A DNA stretch of 64,000 bases from Sphingobium sp. TCM1 (GCF_001650725.1 NZ_LXVX01000016.1:1-64000), one strand, 5' to 3'; shown: positions 40,840-52,010, counted from the first letter of the stretch. Notes: generated from the sequence alone by a model not told the origin. Program-made: numbers and translations.

Positions 40840-42870
40840 TCAGAAGCGCGCGCGGACGCCCGCGTAGACGGCGCGGCGTTCGACGGGATAGAAAGCGACG
40901 CTGCCTTCGTCGGCGGCGGTGGCGGGGGTGTCGCGCGTATAGCGGACCAGCGCGCTGATGTCGCCGACCGCGCGCTCGTTGGTCAGGTTGCGCGCGTCGA
41001 GGAACAGGGTGAGGCCATCGCGCACCTGCGCCTGCGCCGTGAGATTGAGCAGCGCATAGCCGTCCACCCGCTTCGTGTTGGCATAATCGACCCATGCACC
41101 CTGCGGCAGCCACTCCACCGCCGGGGCGAGACTCAGCCGCTCGGTGCCCAGTTTCAGCTCCGCCCGGTAGAAATGGCGCGGCACGACCGGCAGGCGGTTG
41201 TCGCCGAACTGCACATCGTCACGGAAGCGAAAGTCGCTATAGCCATAGACCTGTCGCAGCATTGCCCATGGCGTCAGGGTCAGGTCCAGTCCGGCTTCCA
41301 CGCCTTGGTGGCGGGTCCGATCGGCATTGAAGGTCGCGGCCGGAATGACGCCCGCGACCACGCTATATTGCAACATCTCCCCCTGGATGTCGGCGCGATA
41401 GAGGCTGACGTCCCAGCCGACGATGCCGATCCGGCCGCGCGTGCCGATCTCCGCCGTCCATGCCCGTTGCGCGCCGACGGGGGTGAAGCCCGGCGCGCCG
41501 CCCGCGGGCGTCTGGCTGAGTTCGCCAAAGCCCGGCAGTTCGACCGAACGGCTGTAATTGGCATAGAATTGCGCCGCCTCCACGGGCTGGTAGAGCAGGC
41601 CCAGCTTGGGCGCGAAGGCGTCGAAGCGCGCGTCGCCGCTGCGCGCGGGAACAAGGCGATTGTCGATCCGGCGCTCGCCATGGGTGTAGAGGCCGCCCGC
41701 GATCAGCCAGAGGCCGGGCAAGGGGGCGATACGCGCTTCGCCATAGCTGTTGATCGTCTGCGCCCGGACCTGCTGATGGGCGGTGAGCGCTCCAGACCGG
41801 CCGCCGAGATTGACGAACTGCCGGGACGTGCCGCTGCCGAAGCGCGCCTGGCTGCCCAGGGTCAGTTCCACCGGCAGGCCAGCCAGGTCGCCGGCCAGGT
41901 CGAGACTGGAGAACAGACCCCAGACCTGCGACTTCTGGTCAATCACCTGATAGATGGGATGGTCGAGCGCCTTGGCGTTGAAGAAGGCACCGAACGCCAG
42001 CTGCCCCTTTTCCAGGTCGATGGTGGTGCGGTTCTGGAGGCGGATGGAATCAATGTCACGCGCCTGGTCGAGGACGAAGTTCCCTTTGGCGGGATTGGTC
42101 AACACATCCTTCTCGCTCAGCGCTCCAGCCAGTTTCTGGCGGATCGTCTGCGCGCTGGCATAGAAGCGCGTCTCGACGCTGTCCGAGAGCTTCAGCCCGA
42201 CATTGCCGTTGAAGCGCAGCGCCTTGCGATCCCCATGGGCGCGATCGCTGTCGGAACGGTCGGCGGTCAGCGCGGCCCAGGCGTCGCCATGGTCATCGGC
42301 ATAACCATAGGCGATCTTGCCGCGGACCGTGTCGAAACTGCCGCCATCGATGCGGACTTCCGCGCCCGGCGCGCTGCGCCCGGTCAGCGTCACCGCGTTG
42401 ATTGCGCCGCCCAGCGTCGATCCCCCGAACCGCAACGCATTGGCGCCGCGATAAACCTCCAGATGCTGGAAGACCTGCGGGTCCAGCTCCTGGAAATCGC
42501 CATTGTCGTCGGCGGCGTTGATCGGGATGCCGTCCTGCAACAAGGTGAGGCCGCGCATATGATAGCCGCGCGACAGGCCCGATCCGCGAATCGAGATGCG
42601 GACCTCCTGCCCGAAGCGCGGCTGGGTATAGACGCCAGGCGAGAAGGCCAGCGCGTCGCGCAGGGAAACGGCGAGCCGGTTGTCAAACGCTTCCGCCGCG
42701 ACGATATCGACGCCACCGGGGGTCTTTTGGACGCGGGCGGCCGCCGCTTCGACGATCGGGCTGGCGGTGACGATGATGCCACCCTGTTCGGCTTCGTCGG
42801 CGAAGGCCGGGGTGGCGGACAGGATGAGAGCGCACAGCGGCAGGCTGCGCGCGACATGGATGGGACGCAT
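40840..42870 (-). CDS. TonB-dependent receptor, 676 aa
   Basis: An outer-membrane TonB-dependent transporter. Signal peptide MRPIHVARSLPLCALILSAT (cleavage after PAFA) is followed by a TonB-box-like IIVTASP, the plug domain (VSLRDALAFSPGVYTQPRFG, ISIRGSGLSRGYHMRGL) and the beta barrel ending in YAGVRARF with a terminal Phe. The plug and EVYRGANALRFGGSTLGGAI signature fit siderophore or metal receptors. DUF2946 upstream and PepSY downstream point to copper or iron, not a sugar. No strong ribosome binding site is visible before ATG 42870. Confidence 0.92.
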   Translation of the reverse strand: MRPIHVARSLPLCALILSATPAFADEAEQGGIIVTASPIVEAAAARVQKTPGGVDIVAAEAFDNRLAVSLRDALAFSPGVYTQPRFGQEVRISIRGSGLSRGYHMRGLTLLQDGIPINAADDNGDFQELDPQVFQHLEVYRGANALRFGGSTLGGAINAVTLTGRSAPGAEVRIDGGSFDTVRGKIAYGYADDHGDAWAALTADRSDSDRAHGDRKALRFNGNVGLKLSDSVETRFYASAQTIRQKLAGALSEKDVLTNPAKGNFVLDQARDIDSIRLQNRTTIDLEKGQLAFGAFFNAKALDHPIYQVIDQKSQVWGLFSSLDLAGDLAGLPVELTLGSQARFGSGTSRQFVNLGGRSGALTAHQQVRAQTINSYGEARIAPLPGLWLIAGGLYTHGERRIDNRLVPARSGDARFDAFAPKLGLLYQPVEAAQFYANYSRSVELPGFGELSQTPAGGAPGFTPVGAQRAWTAEIGTRGRIGIVGWDVSLYRADIQGEMLQYSVVAGVIPAATFNADRTRHQGVEAGLDLTLTPWAMLRQVYGYSDFRFRDDVQFGDNRLPVVPRHFYRAELKLGTERLSLAPAVEWLPQGAWVDYANTKRVDGYALLNLTAQAQVRDGLTLFLDARNLTNERAVGDISALVRYTRDTPATAADEGSVAFYPVERRAVYAGVRARF

Positions 42871-42940
42871 AAGGATAGGACTTTCTGAAAAAGGCGTAAG
42901 GCGGCGCGCGCCGGCTGGCGGCGCGACCGGACAAGGGATT

Positions 42941-43348
42941 TCAGAAAGTGGCCGGCGGCCCCGATGATGGCGGCGGCGGCGCGGCAAGGTGCGCGATGAC
43001 CCCGGTCTTGAGCGCGAAGGCGATCGGCCCGAAGGCCAGTTGCCAGGCTGGGAGCGGCAGGTCGGCGGCCACCAGAGGCGGCACCAGCGGCTGGACCGAC
43101 GCGCCGAAGGGGCAATGTTGCTGGTCCGCCATGCCATCGTCGGGCTGGCCATGTTTGCCCGGCGCATCGCCGCGCGGCACGACGACATTGACCGCGCCCT
43201 GCCCGGTGCAGAGCGTCACGACGACGCCCTTCTCGGTACGCACCGGCATGAAGCCCGATGGCGCGACCAGCTGGATCGCCAGCACGAGCAGCGCGAGTGC
43301 GGCCAGCAAGCCGCGCGCGCTTTCGCTCTGTCTGACCGCCCCCATCAT
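42941..43348 (-). CDS. DUF2946 family protein, 135 aa
   Basis: Matches the DUF2946 pattern: an N-terminal membrane anchor (LLAALALLVLAIQLVAPSGF), an early TLCTGQG segment, and a central metal-ligand-rich stretch with HGQPDDGMADQQHCPFG, then Pro-rich hydrophobic segments. Members of this family often lie beside copper-responsive TonB receptors. It is first in a minus-strand unit with the TonB receptor 70 bases downstream. Its function is unknown; Cys/His/Met ligands suggest metal sensing or binding at the membrane. Confidence 0.75.
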   Translation of the reverse strand: MMGAVRQSESARGLLAALALLVLAIQLVAPSGFMPVRTEKGVVVTLCTGQGAVNVVVPRGDAPGKHGQPDDGMADQQHCPFGASVQPLVPPLVAADLPLPAWQLAFGPIAFALKTGVIAHLAAPPPPSSGPPATF

Positions 43349-43432
43349 TCCGTCGCCGTAGCGGCTTGGCCGCTGCCTGTCACTAAGGCAAAAGGACCGG
43401 GAGAGCGCGCTGGGCCTCTCACCTCACTAACC

Positions 43433-43448
43433 TTGACGTAAACGTAAA
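43433..43448. promoter_or_regulatory. LiuR/MerR-like operator TTGACGTAAACGTAAA
   Basis: A 16-base dyad, TTGACGTAAACGTAAA, lies 19 bases before the MerR-family gene. The two half-sites TTGACGT and ACGTAAA are near-inverse copies. It closely resembles the known LiuR operators of proteobacterial branched-chain amino-acid degradation genes. The same region may also carry the promoter for the divergent DUF2946 gene. Confidence 0.55.
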
Positions 43449-43467
43449 GCAGGGCTACATCGGCATC

Positions 43468-43878
43468 ATGGACAAGCGCAGCAGCATCGCCGGCATCGAA
43501 CTGCCAGACCACAGCGAACGGCAGAGCTACAGCATCACCGACCTTTCGGAGGAATTCGGCGTGACCGCCCGGGCGCTGCGCTTCTATGAGGATGAAGGGC
43601 TGATCTCGCCGGAACGGCAGGGTCTGGCCCGCATCTATTCGCGCCGCGACCGCGCCCGGCTCGCCTGGATATTGCGCGGCAAACGGGTGGGCTTCAGCCT
43701 CACCGAGATTCGCGAGATGATCGACCTGTATGATGCCGACGAAGCGCATGAGGCGCAGCGCCGCGTCACCGTCGACAAGTGCAAGGCGCGGATCGACCTG
43801 CTGACCCGCCAGAAGGATGACATCGACGCAGCGATCGCCGAGCTGTCCGCCTTCGTGGCCACCATCGAAGACAGATAG
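43468..43878 (+). CDS. MerR-family regulator (LiuR-like), 136 aa
   Basis: A MerR-type activator/repressor: [23 protein letters not shown], then [20 protein letters not shown], and a coiled C-terminal region ([20 protein letters not shown]). There is no Cys-rich metal site, so it is not a mercury or copper sensor; it looks like the LiuR/AtuR group that controls leucine and isovalerate or fatty-acid catabolism. It lies 47 bases upstream of an acyl-CoA dehydrogenase on the same strand and has a matching dyad upstream. CoA-ester sensing is inference. Confidence 0.85.
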   Translation: MDKRSSIAGIELPDHSERQSYSITDLSEEFGVTARALRFYEDEGLISPERQGLARIYSRRDRARLAWILRGKRVGFSLTEIREMIDLYDADEAHEAQRRVTVDKCKARIDLLTRQKDDIDAAIAELSAFVATIEDR

Positions 43879-43925
43879 TCCCCTACCCCGCGTGCGGGGA
43901 ACCAAAGAATAATCAGGAGAAGATC

Positions 43926-45728
43926 ATGCCCAGCTATGCCGCCCCTGTCCGTGATACCCGCTTCGTGCTCGATCATGTCGTCGGGCTGGACCGCTACGCC
44001 AACCTCCCCGGTTTCGAAAATGCCACGCCCGACCTGGTGGAGGCGATCCTGACCGAAGGCGGCAAGATGGCGGCCGAAGTCCTCTTCCCCCTGAACGCGG
44101 TGGGCGACAAGGAAGGCTGCACCCGTCATCCGGACGGCAGCGTGACGACGCCGACCGGGTTCAAGGCGGCGTTCGACCAGTTTGTCGAGGGCGGCTGGAC
44201 GACGATCCACGGCCCCGTCGAATTTGGCGGCCAGGGGCTGCCCACCGTGCTGGCGACCGCAGTCGACGAATATGTGCTGTCGGCCAACCAGGCGTTCGAA
44301 ATGTATCATGGGCTGACCGCGGGCGCGGTCGCGGCGCTGATCGCCAAGGGCAGCGACGAACTGCAACAGCGCTACATTCCCAACATGGTGTCGGGCAAAT
44401 GGACCGGCACGATGAACCTGACCGAACCGCATTGCGGCACGGACCTGGGCCTCATCAAGACCAGGGCGGTGCCGCAGGCCGATGGCAGCTATGCCATCAC
44501 CGGCACCAAGATCTTCATTTCGGCGGGCGAGCATGACCTGTCGGAAAACATCATCCATCTCGTCCTCGCCAAGACGCCCGACGCGCCCGAAGGCAGCAAG
44601 GGCATTTCGCTGTTCGTCGTCCCCAAATTCTTCGTCGGCGAAGACGGGTCGCTCGGCGAACGCAACGCCGTGTCCTGTGGCTCGATCGAGCACAAGATGG
44701 GGATTCACGGCAACGCCACCTGCGTCATGAACTATGACGGCGCGACCGGCTGGATCGTGGGCGAAGAGAATAAGGGGCTGGCCGCCATGTTCATCATGAT
44801 GAACGCGGCGCGGCTGGGCGTGGGCCTCCAGGGGCTGGGCCAGGCGGAGATCGCCTTCCAGAATGCGGTCCATTACGCGAAGGACCGCCGTCAGGGCCGC
44901 GCGCTGACCGGGCCGAAGGAACCGGGCGAGAAGGCCGACACGCTGTTCGTCCATCCCGATGTGCGCCGGATGCTGATGGAGGCGAAGGCGATGACCGAAG
45001 GGCTGCGCGCGCTCATCCTGTGGACCGCGCTCCAGGTCGACCTGTCGCACCATGCCGGGACCGAGGAAGAACGCCAGGCGGCGGATGACCTGCTCCAGCT
45101 GCTGACCCCGGTGGTCAAGGGCTATGGCACCGACCGGGGCTTCGACGTGGCGGTCGCCTGCCAGCAGGTGTTCGGCGGCCATGGCTATATCTGGGAAAAT
45201 GGCGTCGAGCAGTATGTCCGCGACGCCCGCATCGCCCAGATCTACGAAGGCACCAACGGCGTGCAGGCGATGGACCTGGTAGGCCGCAAGCTGCCGATGA
45301 ACGGCGGCCGCGCGCTGCAATCCTTCCTCAAGATGTTGGGGGAGGAAGTGGCGACGGCCAAGGCTGACGAGGTGCTCGCCCCCATCGCCGACGCGCTGGA
45401 AAAGGCCAGCGGACAGCTTGGCGCGGCGACCATGTGGCTGATGCAGAACGCCATGAAGAACCCCGAACATGCCGGGGCCGGCGCGCATCACTATATGCAC
45501 ATATTGGGCATAGTCGCGACCGGCCTGATGTGGCTGCGCATGGCGAAGGCCGCGACCACGCTGATCGCGGCGGGACAGGGCGACGCCCAATATCTGGGCG
45601 CAAAGCTGGTAACGGCGCGCTTCTTCGCCGAACGGATCATGCCCGATGCCGGATCGCTGCGTCGCAAGATCGAAGGCGGGGCCGACACGCTGATGGCGCT
45701 CGATCCGGACCTGTTCCTGGCCGCCTGA
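43926..45728 (+). CDS. acyl-CoA dehydrogenase (with C-terminal extension), 600 aa
   Basis: A long-form acyl-CoA dehydrogenase, like FadE/DmdC types with an extra C-terminal domain, that oxidises an acyl-CoA thioester with FAD. Signs are [65 protein letters not shown], and the catalytic-base region [20 protein letters not shown] near residue 440. The C-terminal 140 residues match the family extension. The adjacent MerR gene with a LiuR-like site suggests regulation by a CoA-ester; the substrate could be branched-chain, medium-chain or sulfur-containing. GGAG precedes ATG 43926. Confidence 0.93.
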   Translation: MPSYAAPVRDTRFVLDHVVGLDRYANLPGFENATPDLVEAILTEGGKMAAEVLFPLNAVGDKEGCTRHPDGSVTTPTGFKAAFDQFVEGGWTTIHGPVEFGGQGLPTVLATAVDEYVLSANQAFEMYHGLTAGAVAALIAKGSDELQQRYIPNMVSGKWTGTMNLTEPHCGTDLGLIKTRAVPQADGSYAITGTKIFISAGEHDLSENIIHLVLAKTPDAPEGSKGISLFVVPKFFVGEDGSLGERNAVSCGSIEHKMGIHGNATCVMNYDGATGWIVGEENKGLAAMFIMMNAARLGVGLQGLGQAEIAFQNAVHYAKDRRQGRALTGPKEPGEKADTLFVHPDVRRMLMEAKAMTEGLRALILWTALQVDLSHHAGTEEERQAADDLLQLLTPVVKGYGTDRGFDVAVACQQVFGGHGYIWENGVEQYVRDARIAQIYEGTNGVQAMDLVGRKLPMNGGRALQSFLKMLGEEVATAKADEVLAPIADALEKASGQLGAATMWLMQNAMKNPEHAGAGAHHYMHILGIVATGLMWLRMAKAATTLIAAGQGDAQYLGAKLVTARFFAERIMPDAGSLRRKIEGGADTLMALDPDLFLAA

Positions 45729-45741
45729 TCCCCGCATTGCC

Positions 45742-45791
45742 GCTCATGAAAATGGCTCCCCATGTCGCCATGGGAAGCCATTTTCATGAGC
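45742..45791. repeat. 23 bp stem, 4 base loop hairpin after the acyl-CoA dehydrogenase
   Basis: Arms 45742-45764 (starting GCTCATGAAAATGGCT) and 45769-45791 (ending AGCCATTTTCATGAGC) are complementary at all positions but one, with loop TCGC. There is no U-run on either side. It is far longer than a usual terminator and may be a mobile or regulatory palindrome, or an mRNA-stabilising hairpin. The space to 45907 shows no gene. Confidence 0.7.
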
Positions 45792-45907
45792 CGGAAAGGC
45801 CAGAGCATCGTGCGCGAGCGGGGGACATCACTTCGCGCAAACAGGATGCGATTATCACAAGCCAGGTCGCGGGCCCTGCGGCGGAATTAACCCAGTGCAC
45901 GTGGCGA

Positions 45908-46201
45908 TTATTCTTCGCCATTATCCTTCACGCCAACCGTCGGCACATCCACGGTCGCTTCCTTGGTCCCGACGACGACTTCCTTCGAATCAACGTCGAC
46001 CTTCGGAAGATCGCCACCCTGGACGCTCACTTCAGGCATATCGCCGCCACTGACGTCCGCCTTCCAGAAACCGGTAGCGAACAAAATGCCGACAATTGCC
46101 AGAATGGCGATCAGGACTATGGCGATTGTTCGACCTGGACCGCGCTTTTCGACAATCACCGTCCGGTCATCATAGCCGTCATTGCGCATATCAACCATCA
46201 C
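45908..46201 (-). CDS. hypothetical single-pass membrane protein, 97 aa
   Basis: I do not recognise a named family. There is a basic, charged N-terminus (YDDRTVIVEKRGPGRT), one membrane segment at about residues 25-43 (IAIVLIAILAIVGILFATGF), and a periplasmic tail of repeating acidic beta-like units (ADVSGGDMPEVSVQGGDLPK, VDVDSKEVVVGTKE). An alternating V/D pattern suggests a short beta-rich domain. ATG 46201 is plausible; the neighbours give no function. Confidence 0.7.
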   Translation of the reverse strand: MMVDMRNDGYDDRTVIVEKRGPGRTIAIVLIAILAIVGILFATGFWKADVSGGDMPEVSVQGGDLPKVDVDSKEVVVGTKEATVDVPTVGVKDNGEE

Positions 46202-46336
46202 ATCATCCTCACATCATTATGACGCCAGAACGGACGGGCGATGATTTTGGTTCCTGTCCATTTTGCACGGCGACCGGAAGCCTTGCGATGCAGGCGTGGC
46301 ATGCCGGGACGGGCGATGATCGGCAATGCGCAAAAA

Positions 46337-46486
46337 TCAGGCGGCGAGCGGCAGTTCTTCTTCCATCGGAACCGGCGTCACGTCGTCCGCAACCGGCGCC
46401 TGCCCCTTGGCCAGGCCCGCGATATAGCGTTCGGCGGTCAGGACGTCGCGACGATAGGCAAAATAGAGCGAGAGCAGGGAGAACAT
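46337..46486 (-). CDS. small protein, 49 aa
   Basis: A short ORF starting at ATG 46486 with GAGG six bases upstream. The product starts MFSLLSLYFAYRRDVLTAER and ends in an acidic tail (PVPMEEELPLAA). The first half is amphipathic and could be a membrane-peripheral helix. I cannot name a family. The good ribosome binding site and a compact composition unlike shadow ORFs support coding. Confidence 0.55.
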   Translation of the reverse strand: MFSLLSLYFAYRRDVLTAERYIAGLAKGQAPVADDVTPVPMEEELPLAA

Positions 46487-46663
46487 CGGAAACCTCGGTT
46501 GAAAAACTTTGCTGCATTGCAGCATCGCAGCCCATCTGGACTTCAGCGCCCGTTTTCGCAAATGCAATGCGGGCGAAGGCGATTGCAGTTAATGTATCCT
46601 CCGTTCCGGGGCGGAAGCGGACTTGGCCTAGCCAGCGGCCCCGGCCGCCGTTAGCATCCGCTC

Positions 46664-47956
46664 ATGCAAGCCACCGACACCGCCGCGGGCGCATCCCGCA
46701 CTTTGGGCCTTGCCGCCTGCATCGCGCTGGTCATGGGCAACATGATCGGATCAGGCGTCTTCCTGCTGCCCGCCAGCCTGGCGCCCTTCGGTTGGGACGC
46801 AGTGGCGGGATGGGCCTTCACCATTGCCGGGTCGCTGGTGCTGGCCTTCGTCATCGCGCGGCTGACCGTCGCCATGCCCGACGCCAATGCGGCGCAGATG
46901 ATCGCGCGCGCCTATGGCCCGCTGGCCGGCTTCGCGATCGGCTGGATCTACTGGCTGTCGATCATCATCACCAATGTCACCATCGCCGTCGCCGCGACCG
47001 CGAACCTGAGCAGCATCCTGCCTGCATTGGCGAAACCCGGCGTCGGGGCGCTCTGTTCGATCGGCTTTCTCTGGGCGATGACCGGCATCAACCTGATCGG
47101 CGCGCGCGCCGCGGGCGTGACGCAGATCGCCACGACGCTGCTCAAGCTCGTGCCGATCGCCGTCGTGCTGGTCCTGCTCATCCTGATCCTGGGCAGCGGC
47201 CGGGCGGAGGTGACGCCCTTCCCCGCGCAAGGGCTGACCGGCGCGGGCATCACCGCATCCGCCGCGCTGACATTATGGGCCTTGCTCGGCTTCGAGTCCG
47301 CGAGCGTCGCTGCCGACAAGGTGCGCGATCCCGCCCGCACCATCCCGCGCGCGACGTTGATCGGCACGGTCGCGACCGGCCTCATCTATCTGCTGGTCTG
47401 CTCGGGCATCGCGCTTACCCTTCCGGCCGCGGAAACCCAGACCGGATCGCCTTTCGGCGCGTTCGTCAGCCATTATTGGTCGCCCGGCCCGGCCGGCTTT
47501 GTCGCGCTGTTCGTGGTCGTGAGCTGCCTCGGCGCGCTCAACGGCTGGACCCTGTTGCAGGGTGAGGTGCCGCTTGCGATGGCGCGCGCCGGGGAATTGC
47601 CGCGCTGGCTGGCGGGCACCGATGCGAGGGGGACGCCGGTGCGCGGACTGATCCTGTCGACCGTGCTGGCCAGCCTGATGCTGGTCGCGAACAGTCTGCA
47701 AGGACTGGTGGCGCTGTTCACGGCGATGGCGCTGCTCGCCACCTCCGCGACCCTGTGGCTCTATGTCGGCTGCGCCCTGGCGAGCCTGCGCTTCAGGCTG
47801 GTGGTGCCTGCCGCCCTGATCGGATTGGGCTATGCACTCTGGACGCTCTGGGGCGCGGGCGTGGTCGCCAGCGGGTCGAGCGTCCTGCTGATGGCGGCGG
47901 GCCTGCCCTTCCACTGGTGGGCGCGGCGAGGGCTAGGCAGGGCGCAGAGCAACTGA
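46664..47956 (+). CDS. APC-family amino-acid permease, 430 aa
   Basis: An inner-membrane amino-acid/polyamine antiporter-type permease with about 12 hydrophobic segments. The first carries the family MGNMIGSGVFLLPASLA motif. Other signs are FAIGWIYWLSIIITNVTIA, GINLIGARAAGVTQ, TLWALLGFESASVAADKV and SCLGALNGWTLLQGEVP. It is similar in pattern to AdiC and YjeH. No gene in the neighbourhood hints at the substrate. Downstream is an extragenic palindrome and the convergent dnaJ. Confidence 0.9.
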   Translation: MQATDTAAGASRTLGLAACIALVMGNMIGSGVFLLPASLAPFGWDAVAGWAFTIAGSLVLAFVIARLTVAMPDANAAQMIARAYGPLAGFAIGWIYWLSIIITNVTIAVAATANLSSILPALAKPGVGALCSIGFLWAMTGINLIGARAAGVTQIATTLLKLVPIAVVLVLLILILGSGRAEVTPFPAQGLTGAGITASAALTLWALLGFESASVAADKVRDPARTIPRATLIGTVATGLIYLLVCSGIALTLPAAETQTGSPFGAFVSHYWSPGPAGFVALFVVVSCLGALNGWTLLQGEVPLAMARAGELPRWLAGTDARGTPVRGLILSTVLASLMLVANSLQGLVALFTAMALLATSATLWLYVGCALASLRFRLVVPAALIGLGYALWTLWGAGVVASGSSVLLMAAGLPFHWWARRGLGRAQSN

Positions 47957-47978
47957 CCCCTTCCGCTAAAAGAGGACC

Positions 47979-48065
47979 GTCATCCCCCCGCAGGCGGGAA
48001 TCCATCTCCTGACCTCATTTCGGAGGAGAGCGTTGGAGATAGATGGCCGCCTGCGCGGGAATGAC
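47979..48065. repeat. imperfect extragenic palindrome, ~31 base arms
   Basis: Arms 47979-48009 and 48035-48065 are inverted copies (GTCATCCCCCCGCAGGCGG with ATCCATCTCC versus the reverse of GGAGATAGATGG with CCGCCTGCGCGGGAATGAC) with a few mismatches. The ends GTCAT/ATGAC and the CCCGC-GCGGG core are typical of sphingomonad extragenic repeats. It may serve as a bidirectional terminator between the permease and dnaJ. Confidence 0.6.
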
Positions 48066-48108
48066 GAACATGCATGGGATCAATAGCGGATCTCAGGGGA
48101 GATTGAAT

Positions 48109-49251
48109 TCAATCCCCCCACATCTCCTTGAGCTTGGAGAAGAAACCCGTCGATTGCGGGCATTCCTCACCCGTCTCCGTCTCGCGGAAGGCTTCGAGCA
48201 GTTCCTTTTGCTTGGCCGTCAGCTTGGTCGGCGTCTCGACATCGACCTGGACGACGAGATCGCCCTGCCCCCGGCCGTTCAGCACCGGCATACCGGCGCC
48301 GCGCTGGCGGATCTGCTTGCCCGACTGGATGCCGCTCGGAATCTTGATCTCATGCCGGATGCCGTCGAGGCCCGGCACTTCGATCACGCCACCCAGGGCC
48401 GCCGTGGTGAAGCTGACGGGCGCGCGGCAGAACAGGGTCGTGCCGTCGCGTTCGAAGATTGAATGACGCTTCACATGCAGGAAGATATAGAGGTCGCCCG
48501 AAGGCGCGCCCCGCGCCCCGGCCTCGCCCTCGCCGGACAACCGGATGCGAGTGCCTTCATCGACGCCGGCCGGGATATTGACCGACAGCGTCTTGGGCTT
48601 GTCCACCCGCCCTTCGCCCCGGCAGGACCGGCAGGGGCTTTCGATCACCTGGCCCGCGCCATGGCAGGACGGACAGGTCCGCTCGACCACGAAAAAGCCC
48701 TGCTGCGCGCGCACCTGGCCATGGCCGCCGCAGGTGCCGCAGCTCTTGACCCCGGTGCCGGGCTGCGCGCCCGATCCGTCGCAACTGTCGCAGGCGGCCG
48801 ACACCTCGATCTGGATCTCGGTCTGCTTGCCATGATAGGCTTCATCAAGCGAGATTTCCATGTCGTAGCGGAGGTCCGCGCCGCGGCGCTGCTGCTGGCG
48901 CCCGCCGCCCTGGCCGCCGAAACCGGCCTGGCCGAAAATCGTCTCGAAAATATCGCCCAGATCGGAAAAACCGCCCGCGCCGCCCCGGAATCCACCGCCG
49001 CCACCGCCACCATTCTGGGCGTTGGTATAGGCCGCATGGCCATAACGGTCATAGGCCGCGCGCTTCTGAGGGTCCTTCAGACACTCATAGGCTTCCGATA
49101 CGGCCTTGAACCGGGCTTCGCTGTCGGTGCAGCCCCCGGTCTTGTCCGGGTGATATTTCATCGCCATCTTGCGATAGGCGCTCTTGATCGTGGCGCTGTC
49201 CGCCGTGCGCTCGACTTCGAGCAGCTCGTAATAATCAACTTCGGTAGTCAT
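48109..49251 (-). CDS. dnaJ: DnaJ co-chaperone, 380 aa
   Basis: Hsp40 that delivers clients to DnaK and stimulates its ATPase. The J-domain contains [20 protein letters not shown] and the HPD motif ([11 protein letters not shown]). A Gly/Phe-rich region ([14 protein letters not shown]) follows, then the zinc domain with four CxxCxGxG-type repeats ([36 protein letters not shown]) and the C-terminal substrate domain. ATG 49251 is chosen; MRAGGD before it is not family-like. It lies 103 bases downstream of dnaK on the same strand. Its end overlaps a palindrome (GATTGAATTCAATC) near 48101-48114. Confidence 0.97.
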   Translation of the reverse strand: MTTEVDYYELLEVERTADSATIKSAYRKMAMKYHPDKTGGCTDSEARFKAVSEAYECLKDPQKRAAYDRYGHAAYTNAQNGGGGGGGFRGGAGGFSDLGDIFETIFGQAGFGGQGGGRQQQRRGADLRYDMEISLDEAYHGKQTEIQIEVSAACDSCDGSGAQPGTGVKSCGTCGGHGQVRAQQGFFVVERTCPSCHGAGQVIESPCRSCRGEGRVDKPKTLSVNIPAGVDEGTRIRLSGEGEAGARGAPSGDLYIFLHVKRHSIFERDGTTLFCRAPVSFTTAALGGVIEVPGLDGIRHEIKIPSGIQSGKQIRQRGAGMPVLNGRGQGDLVVQVDVETPTKLTAKQKELLEAFRETETGEECPQSTGFFSKLKEMWGD

Positions 49252-49354
49252 ATCGCCCCCGGCGCGCACGGTCCCCGGCTCCGCCCCGGACGGTCGCGCT
49301 GGTCAGAGACCATGACGTCCGCCCGAAGCAAAGTCGAGGAGCGTTTCATCGGGC

Positions 49355-51253
<1,899 letters not shown>

Positions 51254-51340
51254 CTCTTCCTCTTGTAACCCCAAATATACTCAGCGGTTGACGGCCCCAT
51301 ACCTCACAAAAGCGCCAAGGCAAGGCCGTTTGCACGAGGG

Positions 51341-51368
51341 ATATAGGCGCGCTTTCGCTTGGCACAAG
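51341..51368 (-). promoter_or_regulatory. RpoH (sigma32)-type promoter for dnaK
   Basis: On the minus strand, CTTGTG (51368-51363) and GCCTATAT (51348-51341) are separated by 14 bases. That is the spacing and sequence of heat-shock sigma32 promoters (CTTGAA-N14-CCCCATNT, with CYTATNT-type -10 in alphaproteobacteria). A leader of about 80 bases leads to the dnaK start. Confidence 0.6.
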
Positions 51369-51524
51369 AAGCTGCGGCGATTACCTAGAGCGTTCTGACG
51401 CCGACCGGCCCGGCCGGCGACTCGCAGAACGCGGAAAACAAAAGAAAACAGGGCGGTCGCCGGAGCAATCGGATCGGCTGCCGCCGGCGGATCGACCGGA
51501 AACGAGACAGTCACGGAGTATAGG

Positions 51525-52010
51525 ATGCGCGCGCCCCTTGCCCTTTTCACCCTTGCCGCGCCGCTGCTGCTGCCCCTCGCCCTTGCCGCCTGCGGCGATC
51601 CGGCGCCGACCTATGTCGACCAGGCCTGGGTGCGGCTGTCGCCGAACAAGGACATGCCCTCGGCCGGCTATTTCGTGGCGCATGGCGGTGACATGGGCAC
51701 GCAGTTGCGCGGCGTCATCACCGACTATGCGCTCAAGGTCGAAATGCATGAAAGCCTGACCAGGGACGGCATGACGACGATGGAGCGGATCGAAAGCGTC
51801 GACATCCCCGCCAAGGGCAAGGTCGCCTTCGCGCCGGGCGGCAAGCATCTGATGATCTTCGGCGTCAACGACACCGCGATCAGCCGGGGCAAGATGCAGT
51901 TCACCTTCCTGATGGCCAATGGCGACCGGCTGCTGGTCGACGCGGTCATCCGCAAGCCGGAGGCCGCCGCCGCGCCCGTTCCAAAGGCCGGCAACGCCCC
52001 CGCCCCTTGA
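51525..52010 (+). CDS. PCu(A)C-family periplasmic copper chaperone, 161 aa
   Basis: A copper-binding lipoprotein that delivers Cu(I) to cytochrome oxidase. The lipobox is LALAAC (Cys23). The mature domain has YVDQAWVRLSPNKDMPSAGY, then the copper ligands in VEMHES, DGMTTMERIESVD and GGKHLMIFG, matching the family Met/His layout HxxM-type. It overlaps the next gene at TTGA, so the two are translated together. AGGATG precedes ATG 51525. Confidence 0.9.
   Translation: MRAPLALFTLAAPLLLPLALAACGDPAPTYVDQAWVRLSPNKDMPSAGYFVAHGGDMGTQLRGVITDYALKVEMHESLTRDGMTTMERIESVDIPAKGKVAFAPGGKHLMIFGVNDTAISRGKMQFTFLMANGDRLLVDAVIRKPEAAAAPVPKAGNAPAP

Noticed and set aside
40567-42888. A 773 codon plus-strand frame over the TonB receptor
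   Set aside because: The minus strand encodes a complete receptor with signal peptide, plug and terminal Phe; the plus frame is a shadow.
43635-45737. A 700 codon minus-strand frame over the acyl-CoA dehydrogenase and merR gene
   Set aside because: Shadow of two recognised plus-strand genes; no domains.
47979-48065. A CRISPR-like repeat
   Set aside because: Only one inverted pair with no regular direct repeats or spacers; it is an extragenic palindrome. No CRISPR array is seen anywhere in the window.
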